A stretch of DNA of 64,000 nucleotides from Pseudobdellovibrionaceae bacterium (GTDB lineage: Bacteria > Bdellovibrionota > Bdellovibrionia > Bdellovibrionales > Bdellovibrionaceae). The DNA lies in the NCBI GenBank assembly GCA_019637875.1, contig JAHBUW010000015.1, positions 24,540-88,539 of the forward strand, read 5' to 3'. Of the stretch, positions 50,524 through 59,777 are shown one piece after another; position 1 is the stretch's first letter; every line of letters begins with the position of its first letter. A program made the translations under genes and the position numbers. The notes beneath the pieces are model-generated. The model saw only the letters and a program-made list of their open reading frames with translations, ran no database searches and had not been told where the DNA came from.

Positions 50524-52844
50524 GCGGACCTCCGGGTGAGCCATAGGCTTGAAAAGAGAATCAACAGCGAACTGATCGGCATTAACAGCGCCGCGCCCAT
50601 GGGGCCAATCCATCCCATCACGGCGCAGGTGCCCGCGATCAGGTTGTAACCCAGCGCGAAGCCCAGGTTCCGGCGCAGTGTCCGTTCCACTTCTTGTCCA
50701 AGATGGAAAAGTTTCGGCAGCATTTCGAGTCCGCCGCGCAAACCGATGACGTCCGCGCCCAGCTGGGCTTCGAGGGCCGAGCCCGGCATCGCGTAGCTGA
50801 CGGGCGCTTCCACCAGCGAAGAGACATCGTTCGTGCCGTCGCCGACGTAAAGACCGATGCCGAGTTGGCTGATCGCGGTGCGCTTGTCTTCGGGTTTCAG
50901 GCTGCCGCGTGCGTTCTCGGTCGGCAGATCGAGGGTGCGGGCCAATGCGGTCACGCGCGAGGTCGCGTCGCCACTCAGGATGAAAAGCTCGCGTCCCTCA
51001 TGTTTGAACTGATTCAGGACTTCGGTGGCTTCGGGGCGCGGGTTGTCTTCGAAGTTCAAACGCAGGACCGCTTCGCCGTCGCGGCGAAGCTCCATCGCGG
51101 GGCCCGCGCTGGTGTCGCCCTCGGCGACGGGCTGGATTTCGTAGCGGTGTCCTTGGTAGTCGGCAGCGGGGCCGGAGCCGGGAACTTCGATCAGATTTTC
51201 GAGCGGCAGGTGGCGCGCGGGGCCGAACGCGCGGCGCAAGGCGTGGGCGATCGGGTGAGTCGCCGGGGCCTCGAGCGACAGCAAGAGGCTTTTGAGTTCG
51301 TCATCCAGGAGCGGCGAGCGTTGCGAAAGGCGCAAATGCCCGGTGGTGAGCGTTCCGGTTTTATCGAAGGCGATACGTTTCACGTTTTTCAGTTTTTCGA
51401 AAACTTCGGCCGAGCGGATCAGTAGCCCTTCGCGGAAAGCGAGTTTGAGTCCTTGCGCCAGCGCGAGCGGAGTGCCGAAGGCGATCGCGCACGGGCAAGC
51501 GAGGATCATCAGCGCGAAGGCTCGCCGCAGTCCCTCATCGGTCAGACCGGATTGGTGGAAGGACGTCACCAAGGCTCCCGCGACCGCGAGGACGATCAGG
51601 GTCAGGATTTGGCTCACGCGTGAGGAAAGGTGCGGGTGCACGGGCGCGCTGTGGGTTTCGCGACGGACTTCGCGGACCAAGCGACCCAAGTCGGTTTCGG
51701 CGCCGCAACGTTCGGCTTTCACCCACACGCCCGGACGATTCACGAAGCTGCCGGCGCGGATTTCGCCGTTCGGCAGGACCCAGCGCGTTTGCGTTTCTCC
51801 ATTCAAATAAGCGGTGTCGATTTCCACTGCGGCCTGTTGCACGCGGCCGTCGATGGGGACGCGGGCGCGCTCCGGAACGTACACCCAATCGCCGGGAATC
51901 AGCTCGGTGACGGGCGCCAAAGCTTCTTGGCCGCCCCGACGGTACTTGAATAGCGAGCGGTCGAAAAAAACTTCCAGCGGATGCTCTTCGGCGCTTCGTC
52001 TTTGCGCCCACCCCAGCAGAAAACGTGAAATCAGAATCAGAAACAAAAATCCCGACAGCGAATCGAAGTAGACGTCGTCGTTGCCTTGGATCAGTCGCGC
52101 GTAGGAATAGAGCGTTCCCGAAAGAAACGCGAAGGTCAGCGGGAAGTCGAGATGCAGCTCGCGGCTTTTCAGCGCGCGGTAAGCGCTTTGGTAAAACGGG
52201 TAGGCGCCGTAGGTCGCGACGGGCAGAAAAAGAATCCCCATCAGCAGCACGAAAGCGTGGGACCAGCTGGCCTCGGCGCCCGCGTAGATCGCGAACGCGA
52301 AAATCATGATGTTACCCGAAAGTCCGCCGACGACGCCCAGGCGAATCAGATCCTGTTTGCGGCGGCGTTGGGATTCGGACTCGGTGGATTCGTCCGAACG
52401 CAGAAAACGAAAGCGGAAACCCCAGCGCGCGAGCAGTTCGCCCAGGCGGCCGAGGTCAGGGGTGGCCGTGCGCCACTCGGCGGTCAGGATCGCGTCGAGC
52501 GAGTTCCACTCCACGCGCGAAAGCTCGGGCAGAACTTCCGGCAGGCGGGCCAGCGCCGACTGGCAGCCGACGCAGTGAAAACCCTCGATCATGAGTTTGG
52601 CGGAAGGAGTGCCACGGCGATTGGTGCTAAGAAACAAGCGCGTCGCTTCGAGCGTCCGCAGATTTTCGAGCTCACCGCCCGGCAGGGCGCGGGGCGAAAG
52701 ACCCCATTCCGAAGCGCCGGCTTCGCTCGCTTTCAAGAGGCCATCGATGAACTTGCAGCCCTCGCAGCAGTAGTTGGCCAACGCCAAACGCCGGTGCGAC
52801 GGCACCGGTTCTGAGCAGTGAAGGCAGTAAGCGACCTCTTCCAT
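50520..52844 (-). CDS. ccoI: Copper-transporting P-type ATPase CcoI (FixI)
   Basis: A 774-residue copper pump that supplies the cbb3 centre. N-terminal Cys-rich segment (YCLHCSEPV, YCCEGC) and an HMA domain (GFHCVGCQSAL). Eight spans follow with the copper-site ACPCAIAFG, phosphorylation FDKTGTLTTG, ATP region ATHPIAHAL and hinge YVGDGTNDVSS. The phosphatase loop reads YLNGET instead of the common TGE(S/P). First gene of the operon; overlaps ccoS. Upstream is an AT-rich patch. Confidence 0.95.
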   Translation of the reverse strand: MEEVAYCLHCSEPVPSHRRLALANYCCEGCKFIDGLLKASEAGASEWGLSPRALPGGELENLRTLEATRLFLSTNRRGTPSAKLMIEGFHCVGCQSALARLPEVLPELSRVEWNSLDAILTAEWRTATPDLGRLGELLARWGFRFRFLRSDESTESESQRRRKQDLIRLGVVGGLSGNIMIFAFAIYAGAEASWSHAFVLLMGILFLPVATYGAYPFYQSAYRALKSRELHLDFPLTFAFLSGTLYSYARLIQGNDDVYFDSLSGFLFLILISRFLLGWAQRRSAEEHPLEVFFDRSLFKYRRGGQEALAPVTELIPGDWVYVPERARVPIDGRVQQAAVEIDTAYLNGETQTRWVLPNGEIRAGSFVNRPGVWVKAERCGAETDLGRLVREVRRETHSAPVHPHLSSRVSQILTLIVLAVAGALVTSFHQSGLTDEGLRRAFALMILACPCAIAFGTPLALAQGLKLAFREGLLIRSAEVFEKLKNVKRIAFDKTGTLTTGHLRLSQRSPLLDDELKSLLLSLEAPATHPIAHALRRAFGPARHLPLENLIEVPGSGPAADYQGHRYEIQPVAEGDTSAGPAMELRRDGEAVLRLNFEDNPRPEATEVLNQFKHEGRELFILSGDATSRVTALARTLDLPTENARGSLKPEDKRTAISQLGIGLYVGDGTNDVSSLVEAPVSYAMPGSALEAQLGADVIGLRGGLEMLPKLFHLGQEVERTLRRNLGFALGYNLIAGTCAVMGWIGPMGAALLMPISSLLILFSSLWLTRRSA

Positions 52845-52905
52845 GCCCAGGGCTATTCCAATTCCGAGACCGCGCGCGCGGGGCCTCGACTGGACTTTGG
52901 ATTGT

Positions 52906-52933
52906 GTTCATTTTGTGTGTGATATTATATATT
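52906..52933 (-). promoter_or_regulatory. AT-rich segment with TATAAT box upstream of ccoI
   Basis: On the minus strand TATAAT occurs at 52924-52929 in an unusually AT-rich patch. No -35 hexamer is visible at 17 bases, so an activator may be needed. No perfect FNR box (TTGAT-N4-ATCAA) is seen. Confidence 0.35.
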
Positions 52934-53001
52934 TAGTCGAAATACTGGAGGAAGGTCTTGAAGGGGTGGTTGGGGGCGAGGGGCGCCCCTGTCCCAATCC
53001 T

Positions 53002-54444
53002 TCAATCGTCCGTGGGACTTTCTGTCCCAGCTTTGGTGTCGTCATCTTCGTCGCTGGGCTCGGGCGTATCATCATGGATCAAGCCGTACTCCCGTTCCTT
53101 GCGGTAAAGGGTCCGGCGACTGATGCCCAAAATGCGTGCGGCCTTATCTTTGCGGCCCCCGACTTTGTCCAAAATGATCTGCAAATATCGCCGCTCCAGG
53201 TCCTCCAATGAGGGGAACGTCTGCTCCATATCGGACTCGATATCTTGAAGATCGGCCGAGTCGGGGAGTGGGATGTCGGTTTCTTGCAGGATGGGTTTGT
53301 TGGACATGACGGCCACGCGCTCGATCATGTTTTCGAGCTCGCGCACGTTTCCTTCCCAGCGCATATTCATGAGGGCTTGGAGTGCCCCCGCGCTGAAACC
53401 ACGGACTTGCAGATTGTTTTGCGCCGCAAACCGCAGCAGGAAAAATTGCGCGAGTAGCGGGATGTCTTCGCGACGGTGGCGTAGGCCCGGCAGCGCGACG
53501 GGAATGACCGCCAAACGGTAGTAAAGATCTTCGCGGAAACGTCCTTCTTTGATCAGGCGTTTGAGATCTTTGTGGGTTGCCGCGATCAAACGAACGTCGA
53601 TGTCTTTCGTCGTGTTTTCGCCGACGGCGCGGACCTTCTTTTCTTGAATCACGCGCAGAAGCTTCGCCTGCAGGCCGATGTCCAAATCGCCGATTTCGTC
53701 CAGAAACAACGTGCCGCCTTGGGCCTCTTCGAAGAGTCCTTTTTTGCGGGCGATCGCGCCGGTGAAAGCGCCTTTCGCGTGACCGAACAGTTCACTTTCC
53801 AGAAGCGTATCGGGAATCGCCGTCACGTTCACCGCGACGAAGGGTTTTCCCGCGCGGGGGCCAAGATCGTGAATGGCGCGGGCGACGACTTCTTTTCCGG
53901 TCCCGGATTCCCCGGTGATCAGGACGTTGGCGGTGACGCTCGCGACTTTTTCGACGAGCTGAAACACCTGCGCCATCGCCCGGGACTTACCGATCAACTT
54001 CCCTTTCATATTGCGGGTGCGCAGTTCGGTTTTGAGCGCTTCGTTTTCCGCCGTCAGGCGGTAAACCGAACAGGCGCGTTCCACACGCAATTGCATCTCG
54101 GACAGTTTGAAAGGTTTCGTGATGTAATCGAAGGCGCCGCGACGGATGGCCTCGACCGCGGACTCGATGCTGCCAAAAGCCGTGATCAAAATCACGGGAA
54201 GCTCCGGGCGCAGCTCTTTGACTTTCGAGGTCAGTTCGATGCCGCTCATATTCGGCATCTGGATGTCCGAGATCAGCGTTTCGAAAACGGGCGTCGAAGC
54301 TTCGGCGGTTTGCAGATATTCGAGTAGCTTCTCGGGGGCGTCGAAGCTGGTGACTTGGTAGCCTTCGGCCTTCAGAAAGTCTTCGACCATCGAACGCATT
54401 TGCGCATCGTCGTCGACGAGTCCTAAATGACCTTTGGAATCCAT
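53002..54444 (-). CDS. NtrC-family sigma54-dependent response regulator
   Basis: A 480-residue activator. Receiver: LGLVDDDAQMRS and TLISDIQMPNMSGIEL (phospho-Asp). AAA+ core: ITGESGTGKEVVARAIH (Walker A), FGHAKGAFTGA (contact with sigma54), GTLFLDEIGDL (Walker B), ending with a Fis-type HTH in KDKAARILGISRRTLYRKE. An acidic tail of about 20 residues is unusual. The gene lies opposite the two kinases at 55039 and 56181, which may be its partners. Confidence 0.94.
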   Translation of the reverse strand: MDSKGHLGLVDDDAQMRSMVEDFLKAEGYQVTSFDAPEKLLEYLQTAEASTPVFETLISDIQMPNMSGIELTSKVKELRPELPVILITAFGSIESAVEAIRRGAFDYITKPFKLSEMQLRVERACSVYRLTAENEALKTELRTRNMKGKLIGKSRAMAQVFQLVEKVASVTANVLITGESGTGKEVVARAIHDLGPRAGKPFVAVNVTAIPDTLLESELFGHAKGAFTGAIARKKGLFEEAQGGTLFLDEIGDLDIGLQAKLLRVIQEKKVRAVGENTTKDIDVRLIAATHKDLKRLIKEGRFREDLYYRLAVIPVALPGLRHRREDIPLLAQFFLLRFAAQNNLQVRGFSAGALQALMNMRWEGNVRELENMIERVAVMSNKPILQETDIPLPDSADLQDIESDMEQTFPSLEDLERRYLQIILDKVGGRKDKAARILGISRRTLYRKEREYGLIHDDTPEPSDEDDDTKAGTESPTDD

Positions 54445-54490
54445 GGTAAACCTCTTGTTAAGGAGGATTGCCGTAGTCCGATGGTGAAGT

Positions 54491-54518
54491 CAATGCAGGG
54501 GGCCGGGGCCCCCCATTG
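54491..54518. other. Strong GC hairpin between 54444 and 54540
   Basis: CAATG-CA-GGGGGCC-GG-GGCCCCC-CATTG: 12 pairs with one small bulge. It is downstream of the 54540 gene on the minus strand, where a terminator is expected, but no T run follows. Confidence 0.4.
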
Positions 54519-54539
54519 ATACACGAAGATGCAAGTCAA

Positions 54540-54872
54540 TTATCGGCAAGTGAAGGTCGCCAGGCGTGTTTGGCCATGGTCACCGGCCGTCGAGTCGAAA
54601 TAGTGATACCAGATTTTGCCGACCCCGGCGCTGGCCACGGTCTTTTCGATTTCGGCCGTGTGTCCGTTGCCGCGGAAGTAATAGCTGCGCGTGCGCTCGC
54701 CGCTGTACTTCAGGTGGCCCGAGTAGGGATAGTTCGGGGTACTGAACTGCAATGAAATGACGCCGTCGCGAATTTGGCGGATGTGCGCGGTGTGGCCCCA
54801 GTGGTCCGTGCAGGCGGCCAGGGCGGGAGCGCCGAGCCCCAGAAGCGTCAATGCGGTGATGATGAATTTCAT
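54540..54872 (-). CDS. Small exported protein of unknown function
   Basis: A 110-residue protein. ATG 54872 follows CTAGGAGGAAGAAGA; signal MKFIITALTLLGLGAPALA. Mature part has two Cys at the ends (ACTDHWGH and ATFTCR), suggesting a disulphide, and strand-like VISLQFSTPNYPYSG, GHLKYSGERTRSYY. No family. Confidence 0.72.
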   Translation of the reverse strand: MKFIITALTLLGLGAPALAACTDHWGHTAHIRQIRDGVISLQFSTPNYPYSGHLKYSGERTRSYYFRGNGHTAEIEKTVASAGVGKIWYHYFDSTAGDHGQTRLATFTCR

Positions 54873-55038
54873 TCTTCTTCCTCCTAGTTGAAAGTGGACC
54901 AAGGCTCGCATCTTTTTCATGGGGGTCAACTCGCACAACCCACGCAGCGGCGCGCCCATTCGAAATATTTTCTCGGGTTCACGTTTCGCTGAATCGTGCA
55001 TTCTTGATTTCGTAAACCCGCGCGGGAATAATGGGCGC

Positions 55039-56181
55039 ATGATTCAAAACGGCGGCAACGACGGTAGCGTTTCGGTTTTGCTCAAAGAGCTTAGCGATCA
55101 GAAGTACGCACTCGATCAGGCGGCGATTGTCGCCGCGACCGATCGCCGCGGCATCATCACCTACGTGAACGACAAGTTCTGCGAAATCTCGGAGTACACA
55201 CGTTCGGAGCTTTTGGGAAAATCCCATAAAGTCGTGAACAGCGGCTTTCACGGTCCCGAGTTTTTCAAAGAACTTTGGGGGAAGATCGGTCACGGGCAGG
55301 TCTGGCGCGGCGAAATCTGCAATCGCAAAAAAAGCGGCGCGCTTTATTGGGTGGCGACGACCATCGTGCCGTTCAACGACGACGAAGGAAAACCCTACCA
55401 GTACCTTTCGATCCGCCAAGACATCACCGATATGAAAAACGCGCGCCAAACGATTCTCGATCAACAGGCGAAGTTGGTCGCGTCCTCTAAACTCGTGGCG
55501 CTGGGGGAACTTGCCGCCTGCCTCACACACGAAATCAATAATCCTTTGGGCGTAATCTTGGGCCGTTGCGAGATGTTGCGGCGGTCGATCGATCGGGGGC
55601 AGGTTTCGCCGGAAGAATTGCTGAAGATGGCCGAGTCCATTGAAACCACCGGTTACCGCATCGAAAAGGTCGTGCGCTCCATGCGCTCACTCGCCCGCGG
55701 CGAGGACTCCGAGGCTTTGAGCGACATTTCGATTCCGCTCATCGTCGAGCAGACGCTCGATCTGACTCGCCAACGTTTCATCGATCACGGCATCCGCTTC
55801 GAACAAGAGGTCATTTTTGCCGGTCGGGTTCGTTGCCGTTTGACGCAAACCCTGCAGATCCTCGTGAATCTTTTGAACAACTCGCATGACTCGGTCTACG
55901 AGGCCGAAGATCCCGCCCAGCGCTGGGTCAAGTTACGGGTCACCGAATCGGCTGGCACCGTCTCGTTCGCCGTTGAGGACGGTGGGCTCGGGGTTTCCGC
56001 CGAGTTGGTGGCGCGGCTGTTCACGCCTTTCTTCACGACGAAAGACATCCAGATCGGAACGGGAATGGGACTTTCCATTTCGCAAAGTCTGGCGCACCGG
56101 CAAGAGGGGGAACTCGTGCTGGAGTCGCGCGCGAATCCCACGCGGTTCGTGCTTCGGCTGGCCACGGGCGGTTCTGTCTAA
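55039..56181 (+). CDS. PAS-domain sensor histidine kinase (NtrB-like)
   Basis: A 380-residue soluble kinase. PAS near 20-140 (AAIVAATDRRGIITYVNDKF, then the WRGEICNRKKSGALYWV and Y-L-S-I-R-Q-D-I-T-D ends). HisKA box LAACLTHEINNPLGVILGR with the phospho-His about 164. HATPase: ILVNLLNNSHDSV, DGGLGVSAEL, GTGMGLSIS. The HEINNP type is typical of kinases that pair with NtrC-like regulators, one of which is at 53002. The stop TAA overlaps the next ATG by one base (TAATG). Confidence 0.9.
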   Translation: MIQNGGNDGSVSVLLKELSDQKYALDQAAIVAATDRRGIITYVNDKFCEISEYTRSELLGKSHKVVNSGFHGPEFFKELWGKIGHGQVWRGEICNRKKSGALYWVATTIVPFNDDEGKPYQYLSIRQDITDMKNARQTILDQQAKLVASSKLVALGELAACLTHEINNPLGVILGRCEMLRRSIDRGQVSPEELLKMAESIETTGYRIEKVVRSMRSLARGEDSEALSDISIPLIVEQTLDLTRQRFIDHGIRFEQEVIFAGRVRCRLTQTLQILVNLLNNSHDSVYEAEDPAQRWVKLRVTESAGTVSFAVEDGGLGVSAELVARLFTPFFTTKDIQIGTGMGLSISQSLAHRQEGELVLESRANPTRFVLRLATGGSV

Positions 56182-57335
56182 TGTTGGAAAAGGTCAAAGA
56201 CCGCGGAACGCTGTACGCGACCGTCGCGGCGACCCTCTGTTGCGTGATGGTGACGGCGCAAGAGGCCTTCATTATTCCCGAAAGCGAACTGCTGGTGGCG
56301 ACCGTCGGGCGGATGATCCCGATGTTGGTCTTTTTCTATGCGGGAGTACGGGCGGCCTACCGTCCCGACCTTGAGCGCTACAGCGCACTTTTCGCGATCG
56401 CGATGTACGTCTGGAGTTTTCAAGGCGAGTTCTACCGCCCGAACTACGCTTACGCGATCATCCAATTCCAGGTCGTGCACGCTCTGTTCTTTCGGATGAA
56501 GTTGCGGAATTTCTTTTTGATCCACGGGCTGATGACGTGCGCGTTCATCGGTTGGATGTACTACAACTGGGATGTGAACTCGCGGCGGATCGCCGACAAT
56601 CCGGTCTTCGAGGACTACCTGGTCATCTTGATCATCTCGACCGTTCTGTCTTCGTTGATCTACATGAATTTGAATCGGCGCAAAAAAGAGCGCGAAGAAA
56701 CGCTTTCGCATTTCGCGCTCGTGGGGAAACAGACGGCGGCGCTATTGCACGATTTTAAAAATCTCGCGGCATCGCCCAAACTCTACGCCGACGCACTTTT
56801 GGCGCGTTCCGATCGCGTCGACCCCGAAACCTTGGACCTTCTGCGCAACCTGCAGGGCGATCTCGAGCGCATGAATCGGATGGTGAAAGAGCTGCACCAA
56901 TCCACCAAACAGCCCGTCGAATCCGCGGTCGCCCCGGTGGAGCTGCGCCGGGCCGTTCAAGATGCCATCGAAGTCATGAATATGCGTACGCGCGGGATCG
57001 ACTTTCGCGTGGAAGGGCGCTCGAAGCTTTTGGTGAATGGCCGTTCGCTGCAAACCATTCTGCTGAATTTGATTTACAACTCCATCGAAAATTTCCAGCG
57101 TCGGGATACGCCCGGCGCGACGCTCTGGATTCGGCTCGACGACCATTCGCTCGTTTTCGAAGACAACGGCGGGGGTTTGCCGGCGGACACCTTGCGCGGT
57201 TTCAATAGCGGCGGTCAGAACCTCGGGGACGGGATGGGGCTTTTCCTGATTCGTGATACGGCCCAGGCGATGGACATCGAGATCCACGCCGAGAACTCCG
57301 CCGCGGGCGCGCGCTTCACGCTGCGGTTTAGTTAG
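56181..57335 (+). CDS. Membrane sensor histidine kinase
   Basis: A 384-residue kinase with about five or six N-terminal spans (VATVGRMIPMLVFFYAGV, FFLIHGLMTCAFIGWMYY, YLVILIISTVLSSLIYMNL), then a short helix and phospho-His190 in ALLHDFKNLAASP. HATPase: LLNLIYNSIENF, VFEDNGGGLPADT, GDGMGLFLIRDTAQ. The multi-span sensor region is of unknown specificity. Translation is coupled to the PAS kinase. No receiver in either. Confidence 0.88.
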   Translation: MLEKVKDRGTLYATVAATLCCVMVTAQEAFIIPESELLVATVGRMIPMLVFFYAGVRAAYRPDLERYSALFAIAMYVWSFQGEFYRPNYAYAIIQFQVVHALFFRMKLRNFFLIHGLMTCAFIGWMYYNWDVNSRRIADNPVFEDYLVILIISTVLSSLIYMNLNRRKKEREETLSHFALVGKQTAALLHDFKNLAASPKLYADALLARSDRVDPETLDLLRNLQGDLERMNRMVKELHQSTKQPVESAVAPVELRRAVQDAIEVMNMRTRGIDFRVEGRSKLLVNGRSLQTILLNLIYNSIENFQRRDTPGATLWIRLDDHSLVFEDNGGGLPADTLRGFNSGGQNLGDGMGLFLIRDTAQAMDIEIHAENSAAGARFTLRFS

Positions 57336-57346
57336 TAGGAGGACGT

Positions 57347-58228
57347 TTGCAAGATTTGGCAGTCTATTTTTTGCGTCATAATTTAGGAGTCTATCGAAAT
57401 CGAAGCGGTCTGCCTAAAGACTTTCTGCCCGACGAAACTATGAATCTCTTGACGGAGATCTGGGATGCGGATGTCGCGGTCCTCGATTACAAAGAGCTCC
57501 CCCTTGATCGTGCTTACGATCCCGAGGCATATCGCGAACACGGTGGGCACAAAGCGATCGGGATCTTGAACGAGTTACTTCGAAACGGCGGCTATGTCGC
57601 CATCGTCTCGCACCGTAGCCACCCGAATTACATGAAAATTGGACGCGTTTTCCCGGTATCGACTTCATTGCCGCTTCGGAAGTTCGAGGTCACGGGCGAA
57701 TACCTCTACAAGGCGGTTCCGCTTATTGATGTGAGGACTCTTTCGATTCAAGAAAACCTAGGGCTCTTCAGCCAGATTCCCAGACAGGCGGCTTTCAGTC
57801 GATGGCCCTCTGCCGCCGCGGCCGTGAATCGTTTTATGCGCGACGAATCTCCCGACCCCGATGTCGTCACTTCGCTTCACGCCTCGCAGCTGGAGGTTCT
57901 TTGCTACGAATACTTGCGCGCGAACGAGGGTGTCTTGGAACTGCTCATGCCCATCGGTCGTTCTATGCAGAGTGTCGACATCGTCGCGCGTGACGGTCAA
58001 GGGGGAAAAGTTTGGGCGCAGGTCACCTTTCATCATGGCTTTAATCGGGGCAAGTTCACCGCGCTGAGGGCGGGGATCGAGGGTGGCCGAAATCGTCTTT
58101 TCTACTTTGGCGCAGGGGACGATCCCGGAGGTCATCCGGGAATCGAGTGGGTTAAGATTGAAGAGGTTTTTAGTTGGGCGAAGGCTCATCGTTCCGGCTA
58201 TGTGAATGATCTGCTTGCGTTGAGCTAG
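57347..58228 (+). CDS. Unknown protein with a restriction-endonuclease-like C-terminus
   Basis: A 293-residue protein. TTG 57347 is used because AGGAGG is four bases before it. The N-terminal 130 residues are unassigned. The C-terminal half (about 175-270) has HASQLEVLCYEYL, then SVDIVARDGQGGKVWAQVTF, FTALRAG, RNRLFYFGAG, resembling Mrr-type or VRR-like PD-(D/E)xK folds, but with Gln-x-Thr in place of Glu-x-Lys, so it may not cut. Codon use is less GC-biased than in the kinases. Only 11 bases separate it from the kinase gene. Confidence 0.7.
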   Translation: MQDLAVYFLRHNLGVYRNRSGLPKDFLPDETMNLLTEIWDADVAVLDYKELPLDRAYDPEAYREHGGHKAIGILNELLRNGGYVAIVSHRSHPNYMKIGRVFPVSTSLPLRKFEVTGEYLYKAVPLIDVRTLSIQENLGLFSQIPRQAAFSRWPSAAAAVNRFMRDESPDPDVVTSLHASQLEVLCYEYLRANEGVLELLMPIGRSMQSVDIVARDGQGGKVWAQVTFHHGFNRGKFTALRAGIEGGRNRLFYFGAGDDPGGHPGIEWVKIEEVFSWAKAHRSGYVNDLLALS

Positions 58229-58236
58229 TTCACGCG

Positions 58237-58287
58237 GCCTAAGGGCGCTCCACTGGTCCACTGGGTCGCGCCTAAGGGCGCTCCACT
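58237..58287. repeat. 18-base direct repeat of an amidohydrolase gene tail
   Basis: GCCTAAGGGCGCTCCACT occurs at 58237-58254 and again at 58270-58287. The second copy encodes the last residues (VERP and stop) of the amidohydrolase; the first copy lies in the gap. Confidence 0.7.
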
Positions 58288-59636
58288 TTTCTCCCGGCGT
58301 GGTAGACGGCGTCGATGGAGCGGGTGTGGAGGATGTTTTGGGCCGGGTCCTTCGTCAGTACGATGAAGTCGGCGCGGCGGCCCGGGCGTAGGGCGCCGCG
58401 GTCTTCCAGGCCCAGGAGTTGAGCGGCGTTGAAGGTGGCCGTGCGAATCGCCTCCAGCGGAGTGAGCCCCGCTTGCACCAAGAGCTCAAGTTCGCGGTGC
58501 TCTGCCCAGCCCGGAATGCGCCACGGATTCGCGCCCGAGTCCGTGCCGAAGCCGACAAGAACTCCCGCCTTGAAAAGCTTCACGGTATTTTTCTGATTCT
58601 GCTTCACGGCCCGTCTGCGGGTTTCGGTCGTGGGATTTTTGATCAAGGCCTTCATTTGTCCCGCATCCTTCAGGGCTTCGGCCAAAGGCGCGCTCAGGGC
58701 CTGAATGAAGAACGGGTCCGCCATCCATTCGGGATGTTCGGCGTAGGTGTAAAACGATTCGTCGACCCCCAATGTCGGGACGTAGGCGATGTTTTTCTCT
58801 TTCATCAAAGCGATGAGGCCCGCGTCGGCGTCGCCTTCGCGGATCCCGTGAGCCAGGATGTCCACGCCCGCACGCGCGAGCGCCGTCGCGTCCGCCGCGG
58901 TATAGACGTGCGCGGCCACGCGGATTTTCTGGGTATGCGCTTCGTCGATGATCGCGCGGTAGATTCCGCCCGGCATTTTCGGCAGCGTCCCCAGGAAATC
59001 GTCGACCCAGATTTTGATCAAGTCCGCGCCGCGCTCTTTCATGGTGCGCACGCGATCGCGCGCGGTCTGCGCGTTGGTGACTCGGGCGACGGCCGGGCCG
59101 TTGAAGTCTTTCGGTAGCGGCGGGGCGCCGTTCCCGTAGCCGATCCCGCGATCGGCGCCGAAAAGATCCGCGCCGGCCTCGCGGCCCTCGCGCAGATCCT
59201 TGCGGATTTCGTAGAACAGATCCGTGTTCACGCCGAGCGCGGTGGTCGTGGTCACGCCGTAATGCGTGTACTGGCGAAGCTCATTCAAAATGTTGGCGCG
59301 GTTGTAGTTCGCGACGCTGACTTTCATGCCCTCGACCGCGCCGATGTGGTTGTGATTCGAAATCAATCCCGGCATGACGGTTTTCCCGCCCAGATCGACG
59401 ACGACCGCGTCGGTGGGAACTTGTATGCGCCCAACGGGGCCGACGGCCTGGATGCGTCCGTTTTCGACGACCATGACCGCGTTCGCGATGGGCGTATCGC
59501 CCGCGCCGTCAATCAAACGAAATCCGGTGTAAGCCGTTTTGATATTCGGATTTTGGGTTTGCGTGCTTTTGGATTTACAGCCGCCAAGCAGGGGCAATGC
59601 GATCATGGCGATCAGGGGGACGACGAAGCGCTTCAC
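58272..59636 (-). CDS. Amidohydrolase-family lipoprotein
   Basis: A 454-residue protein. Signal MKRFVVPLIAMIALPLLGGC, Cys20, is a classical lipobox. The metal-dependent amidohydrolase fold shows VMPGLISNHNHIG (HxH), IKIWVDD (Lys), VAAHVYT and ILAHGIREG (His ligands) and GFGTDSGANP (Asp), typical of imidazolonepropionase- or prolidase-like enzymes. Exported by its signal, hence acting in the periplasm. Substrate is unknown. No operon partner. Confidence 0.9.
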   Translation of the reverse strand: MKRFVVPLIAMIALPLLGGCKSKSTQTQNPNIKTAYTGFRLIDGAGDTPIANAVMVVENGRIQAVGPVGRIQVPTDAVVVDLGGKTVMPGLISNHNHIGAVEGMKVSVANYNRANILNELRQYTHYGVTTTTALGVNTDLFYEIRKDLREGREAGADLFGADRGIGYGNGAPPLPKDFNGPAVARVTNAQTARDRVRTMKERGADLIKIWVDDFLGTLPKMPGGIYRAIIDEAHTQKIRVAAHVYTAADATALARAGVDILAHGIREGDADAGLIALMKEKNIAYVPTLGVDESFYTYAEHPEWMADPFFIQALSAPLAEALKDAGQMKALIKNPTTETRRRAVKQNQKNTVKLFKAGVLVGFGTDSGANPWRIPGWAEHRELELLVQAGLTPLEAIRTATFNAAQLLGLEDRGALRPGRRADFIVLTKDPAQNILHTRSIDAVYHAGRKVERP

Positions 59637-59777
59637 GGGGACCTCCTTGTCGGCGTGACACGAATCTCATCCTAAAAAACCACCGGGAAGGGGTCAAAGT
59701 TTCATTGCGGCCTTGAGCACTTGAGCCCGAGATCGCTTTCCGCTACAGGGCGGACATCACTTTTTGAGGAGAAATCC

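Noticed and set aside
52921..52960. FNR or CRP-type site upstream of ccoI
   Set aside because: TGTGTGTGAT gives only a half-site with no matching partner, so I do not call it.
52979..52990. AGGGGCGCCCCT palindrome near the end of the NtrC-type gene
   Set aside because: It lies just past the gene but has no T run, and such GC palindromes are common here by chance.
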